A stretch of 64,000 nucleotides of DNA from Paenibacillus sp. FSL K6-1330 (GTDB lineage Bacteria > Bacillota > Bacilli > Paenibacillales > Paenibacillaceae). Numbering within the stretch: the stretch's first letter is position 1; every line of letters begins with the position of its first letter. The notes beneath the pieces are model-generated. The model made no database searches and was not told the DNA's origin. It saw only the letters and a list, made by a program, of their open reading frames with translations. The translations under genes were made by a program, and so were the position numbers. This document shows, piece after piece, positions 61,276-64,000 of this stretch. Where the stretch lies: positions 6,923,501-6,987,500 of the forward strand of contig NZ_CP150269.1 in NCBI RefSeq assembly GCF_037976825.1, given 5' to 3'.

Positions 61276-61667
61276 TTCTTCCGTTTGGTTTGACATTCTG
61301 GACACACCCCCCCGAATACGACATGAGCATGATGGATGACGTAATTGGTTTCACCGGCTACCGTAGCAGCCCAATCCTCTGGCACCTCCGTCATGACCTC
61401 GTCCACTTTACCGCATACTTCACAAATAATATGTTGATGATCGTCCATACGGGCATCGTACCGGCTCGCGCTCTCGCCCAGCTTCAATTCACGGATCAGC
61501 TGCTTATCCGTCAAATAACGCAGGGAATTATAAACCGTTCCGTACGCTAAATTATATCCTTTCTCCACCAGCCGGTTCATGATATCCGCAGCAGTCGGAT
61601 GATCATGCGATTCCCGAAGGACATCGTACACCGCTTGGCGTTGCGTCGTCAGATTTAAAGATTTCAA
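61272..61667 (-). CDS. perR: PerR, peroxide-sensing Fur-family repressor
   Basis: Metal-dependent repressor of about 131 residues. The winged helix 'LTTQRQAVYDVLRESHDHPTAADIMNRLVEKGYNLAYGTVYNSLRYLTD' is typical of PerR. The regulatory metal-site region 'RYDARMDDHQHIICEVCGKVDE' has the Asp, two His and Asp of PerR rather than Fur. The structural zinc site uses the two CxxC motifs 'CEVC' and 'CPEC'. GTG 61676 opens the frame, but TTG 61667 has AAAGGGTG at a better distance. A PerR-like box (61692-61706) upstream suggests autoregulation. The winged-helix gene follows with a 4-bp overlap. Confidence 0.92.
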   Translation of the reverse strand: MKSLNLTTQRQAVYDVLRESHDHPTAADIMNRLVEKGYNLAYGTVYNSLRYLTDKQLIRELKLGESASRYDARMDDHQHIICEVCGKVDEVMTEVPEDWAATVAGETNYVIHHAHVVFGGVCPECQTKRKK

Positions 61668-61691
61668 GGTATTCACCCTTTTAATTTATTT

Positions 61692-61706
61692 TTAGATCAA
61701 GTATAA
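61692..61706. promoter_or_regulatory. Weak PerR-like box upstream of perR
   Basis: TTAGATCAAGTATAA; it matches the palindromic PerR consensus (TTATAATNATTATAA) in 10 of 14 positions. It lies 25 bp upstream of the predicted start. Confidence 0.42.
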
Positions 61707-61871
61707 ATCCTATTCTCTTCAAGGTCAACATCCCGTGCCAGAATTTCCGCTGGTAATCTTTAAGATTTCTTTAGATTCAATTAAAAATTCCTTTAGCTTG
61801 TGTGGTTAGAATTAGAACATACATAAAACGATGAAACATATATAGCCCGCCAAAGGAGGCGATCGATCGCC

Positions 61872-62879
61872 ATGGAATCCATAGCCAAGCATCCCCGTCA
61901 TGTACCGTCATCCCCTGAACGATCCCGGCGGCAAGCCGGCACGATTCGGCATAAACCTGCGAAGCCCCGCAAGGGACGCACAAGATTAAGCTTGCTCCTG
62001 CTATTGTTTAGCGTCATTCTGATGGCCGTGTTCATAGCGCGGGTGTTTATTCCTCCTCCCATCAAAGCCAGTTCGGCCATCTTGATTCATGCAGATACCG
62101 GCCGCGTGCTCTATGCTATGCATGCCGATCTTCCCCTTCCTCCCGCGAGCATGTCCAAGATGATGACCGAACTGCTGGTGCTGGATGCTGTTCGTTCCGG
62201 GCAGCATGCTTGGGACGAGAATGTACCGGTCAGCCGATATGCCGCAGAGGTGCCCGGTTCAGGCATCGGCATGCATGAAGGCGAACGTTATACGTTGAAG
62301 CAGCTGTTCGAAGCGCTCATCATCCATTCGGCCAATGATGCGGCCGTAGCTATTGCGGAGCATCTCGGCGGGTCGGAGTCCCGATTCGTGGAGAGCATGA
62401 ATGCCCGGGCGAAACAAATCGGCCTCTCTGATCGCACCGTCTTCGCCAATGCTTCCGGTTTGCCTGCCGCTGACCTCGCTCCCTTTGCCGAAGCGGCCAC
62501 CGAACGCGATACCGTCATGACGGCCAGGGATTCGGCCATGCTGGCCCGATGGCTGCTTAACAAACATCCGGATTTGCTCGAGGTAACCAGCCAGCGCGAT
62601 TTGCCTGTTCCGCAGAAGAAGCTGTCCCTGCATACCACCAATCTCATGCTCCCTGGGGAGGCACATTCATACGAAGGTAATGACGGATTTAAGACCGGAT
62701 ATACCCGCTCTGCCGGTTACTGCTTTACCGGAACGGCGTCTCGTGGTGGAAACCGGCTGATTTCCGTCGTGATGGGAACCGGGGATGCCGATCAACGCTT
62801 TACGGAAACCCGGAAGCTGATGGATTACGGATTCGAACGGCAAGGCATTCTTTCGAATCTCCTATCCGCTCTTTTTTAA
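61872..62879 (+). CDS. D-alanyl-D-alanine carboxypeptidase, DacA/PBP5 family
   Basis: Serine peptidase S11 of 335 residues that trims the terminal D-Ala from peptidoglycan pentapeptides. An unusually basic cytoplasmic N-terminal segment of about 35 residues precedes one transmembrane anchor ('LSLLLLLFSVILMAVFIARVF'). Catalytic motifs follow: SxxK 'PASMSKMM' (near residue 93), SxN 'IHSANDAAV' and KTG 'DGFKTGYTRSAGYC'. The usual C-terminal amphipathic membrane anchor of PBP5 is absent, and the protein ends soon after the peptidase domain. GGAGG lies about 11 bp upstream of ATG. It is upstream of a VanR/VanS-like pair but separated by 122 bp. Confidence 0.92.
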   Translation: MESIAKHPRHVPSSPERSRRQAGTIRHKPAKPRKGRTRLSLLLLLFSVILMAVFIARVFIPPPIKASSAILIHADTGRVLYAMHADLPLPPASMSKMMTELLVLDAVRSGQHAWDENVPVSRYAAEVPGSGIGMHEGERYTLKQLFEALIIHSANDAAVAIAEHLGGSESRFVESMNARAKQIGLSDRTVFANASGLPAADLAPFAEAATERDTVMTARDSAMLARWLLNKHPDLLEVTSQRDLPVPQKKLSLHTTNLMLPGEAHSYEGNDGFKTGYTRSAGYCFTGTASRGGNRLISVVMGTGDADQRFTETRKLMDYGFERQGILSNLLSALF

Positions 62880-63001
62880 TAGTTGTCATAGAAGAACTCA
62901 CGATTTTGAAGGCCAAGCTGCACTCTATAGGGTCAATTTAGGGTACACTGTTCGTAAGGAATCATTGTTTCCAATAGGCGGATTTACTGGAGGATATTTT
63001 A

Positions 63002-63697
63002 ATGAGAAGTATATTAATCGTAGATGATGATAAAGAAATTTCCGGGCTGATCTCCATCTACCTGGAGAATGAGGGTTACCGCGTGATCCAGGCCCATGAC
63101 GGGGAGGAAGCGCTTCTGGCCATGACCAGCAATAACGGGGGGGTGGATCTCGTGATTCTGGATGTCATGATGCCTAAGCTGAACGGGATTGATACCTGCC
63201 GCAGAATCCGGGAAACCTCGTCCATACCCATCCTGATGCTGAGCGCCAAGAGTGAGGACATGGATAAAATACTGGGGCTGATGACCGGAGCGGATGACTA
63301 TATGATCAAACCGTTCAATCCGCTGGAGCTGACGACTCGCGTCAAAACACTGCTTCGGCGCTCCACTCTGTACAATGCGGAACTGCATCGGGAGGACAGC
63401 GAGCGGATCGAGATTAATGGGCTCGACATTAACCGGAGTACGCATGAAGTAACGGCCAACGGCAAAGCGATCTCTCTGACGGCGAGAGAATTCGAGATTC
63501 TGTATTTGCTTGCCCGCCAACCGGGGAGAATCTTTAGCGCCGAGGATATCTTCCAGCAGGTCTGGAAGGAGAAATATTACGTATCCAATAATACGGTCAT
63601 GGTGCACATCAGCAACCTGCGGGACAAGCTCGAGAGGGAGCTGGGTTATAAGCTCATTCAAACGGTATGGGGCGTCGGGTACAAAATCCATGCGTAA
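63002..63697 (+). CDS. OmpR-family response regulator, VanR-like
   Basis: Response regulator of 231 residues. The receiver has 'ILIVDDDKEISGLISIYLENEG', the acceptor Asp in 'VDLVILDVMMPKLNG' and the Lys in 'DDYMIKPFNPLEL'. The winged-helix domain has 'LTAREFEILYLLARQPGRIFS' and 'VHISNLRDKLERELG'. The overall pattern, especially 'MTGADDYMIKPFNPLEL', is that of VanR-type regulators. GGAGG lies 10 bp upstream of ATG. The sensor kinase start overlaps the stop by 8 bp. It is probably a cell-wall-stress system. Confidence 0.92.
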   Translation: MRSILIVDDDKEISGLISIYLENEGYRVIQAHDGEEALLAMTSNNGGVDLVILDVMMPKLNGIDTCRRIRETSSIPILMLSAKSEDMDKILGLMTGADDYMIKPFNPLELTTRVKTLLRRSTLYNAELHREDSERIEINGLDINRSTHEVTANGKAISLTAREFEILYLLARQPGRIFSAEDIFQQVWKEKYYVSNNTVMVHISNLRDKLERELGYKLIQTVWGVGYKIHA

Positions 63698-64000
63698 GCT
63701 GCAATGGAAGATCATTACACTGTTCTTTGCCAGCGGAGCCCTGACCTTGGCCATACTGTTCATCGCGCAGCAGATCTTCCGATTGATCGGCCGGGAATAC
63801 TGGAAGGAGCCCTGGGTAAACACCCTTTTCAGAGTTGATCGTACGTTGGAGGATTTCTTCGGTTTCCCCATCATCCCGACGATCATCGGCATCGTGCTGT
63901 TTATCTGTATGGTGCTCCTCCTGAGTCAAGGCACCATTCGTCAAATCAATCAGTTAATGGAGGGTACAAAGCGTTTGGCGAAGGGCGAATTGGATCAAGA
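63690..64000 (+). CDS. Sensor histidine kinase, VanS-like, 3'-truncated
   Basis: The window ends inside this gene; 103 codons are visible. It has an N-terminal transmembrane helix ('ITLFFASGALTLAILFIAQQIF'), a short extracytoplasmic loop with Trp residues ('REYWKEPWVNTLFRVDRTL'), a second helix ('IIPTIIGIVLFICMVLLLS') and the beginning of a HAMP domain ('INQLMEGTKRLAKGELDQ'). The start ATG at 63690 overlaps the VanR-like stop by 8 bp. The kinase core lies outside the window. Confidence 0.85.
   Translation, partial: MRKLQWKIITLFFASGALTLAILFIAQQIFRLIGREYWKEPWVNTLFRVDRTLEDFFGFPIIPTIIGIVLFICMVLLLSQGTIRQINQLMEGTKRLAKGELDQ

Overview
The window looks like a chromosomal segment of a Paenibacillus-type endospore-forming Bacillota. 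The basis is strong AGGAGG-type ribosome binding sites, gene content (YesM/YesN two-component pairs beside LplB/YtcP-type sugar ABC transporters, lipoprotein substrate-binding proteins, PerR, KimA, a CshA-like helicase, DUF3243) and moderate GC. No rRNA, tRNA, CRISPR array, prophage or transposase was found. About 48 protein genes are supported, most on the minus strand and in short operons ended by clear hairpin terminators.

Layout. 1-5.6 kb: the C-terminal part of an RND efflux pump, then molybdenum-enzyme functions (TorD-like chaperone, moaA, mobA). 5.6-11.5 kb: an MFS transporter, a glutaminyl-tRNA synthetase (unusual for a Bacillota), DUF2164, two GNAT acetyltransferases and a MOSC protein. 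11.6-22.4 kb: a carbohydrate locus with a GH94 phosphorylase, a GH3 beta-glucosidase, an esterase, a LacI regulator, two ABC permeases and a binding protein. It matches the gene set known from Listeria for beta-1,2-glucooligosaccharide (sophorooligosaccharide) use, and four copies of a TCGAAACGTTTCGA-type operator flank its two transcription units. 22.8-31.6 kb: an MFS exporter, a YesM/YesN pair and an LplB/YtcP/lipoprotein sugar transporter. 31.9-37.7 kb: a molybdopterin oxidoreductase, a c-di-AMP (ydaO-type) riboswitch driving the potassium transporter gene kimA, and a formate/nitrite channel. 38-43.4 kb: an MFS exporter with its TetR regulator (two matched operators), a DUF4352 lipoprotein, an NADH oxidase with three Rex-like sites, and a glutathione peroxidase. 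43.6-51 kb: hypothetical membrane proteins, a repeat-containing intergenic stretch, DUF3243, a DEAD-box helicase with an Arg/Gly tail, and a phasin-like/AarF pair. 51.2-56.4 kb: a two-component system with two PepSY proteins (ykoGHIJ-like), a ThuA protein and uroporphyrinogen-III synthase. 56.6-64 kb: a chemoreceptor, then perR, a winged-helix regulator and catalase, then a D-Ala-D-Ala carboxypeptidase and a VanR/VanS-like pair cut by the right edge.

The most unusual signal is at 58.8-61.7 kb. PerR is translationally coupled to an OmpR-type winged-helix protein whose N-terminal half resembles a receiver domain but lacks the normal acidic pocket and lysine. Between that gene and the catalase gene lie six uninterrupted 11-bp direct repeats (60362-60427), the spacing used by PhoB/OmpR-family proteins. 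The array overlaps a poor -35 region of the catalase promoter, and a PerR-type box lies just downstream of the -10. This suggests a dual repressor/activator switch for catalase. A second unexplained signal is a set of three TTTC(C/G)GAAA sites, spaced 10 and 20 bp apart, directly upstream of the torD promoter.
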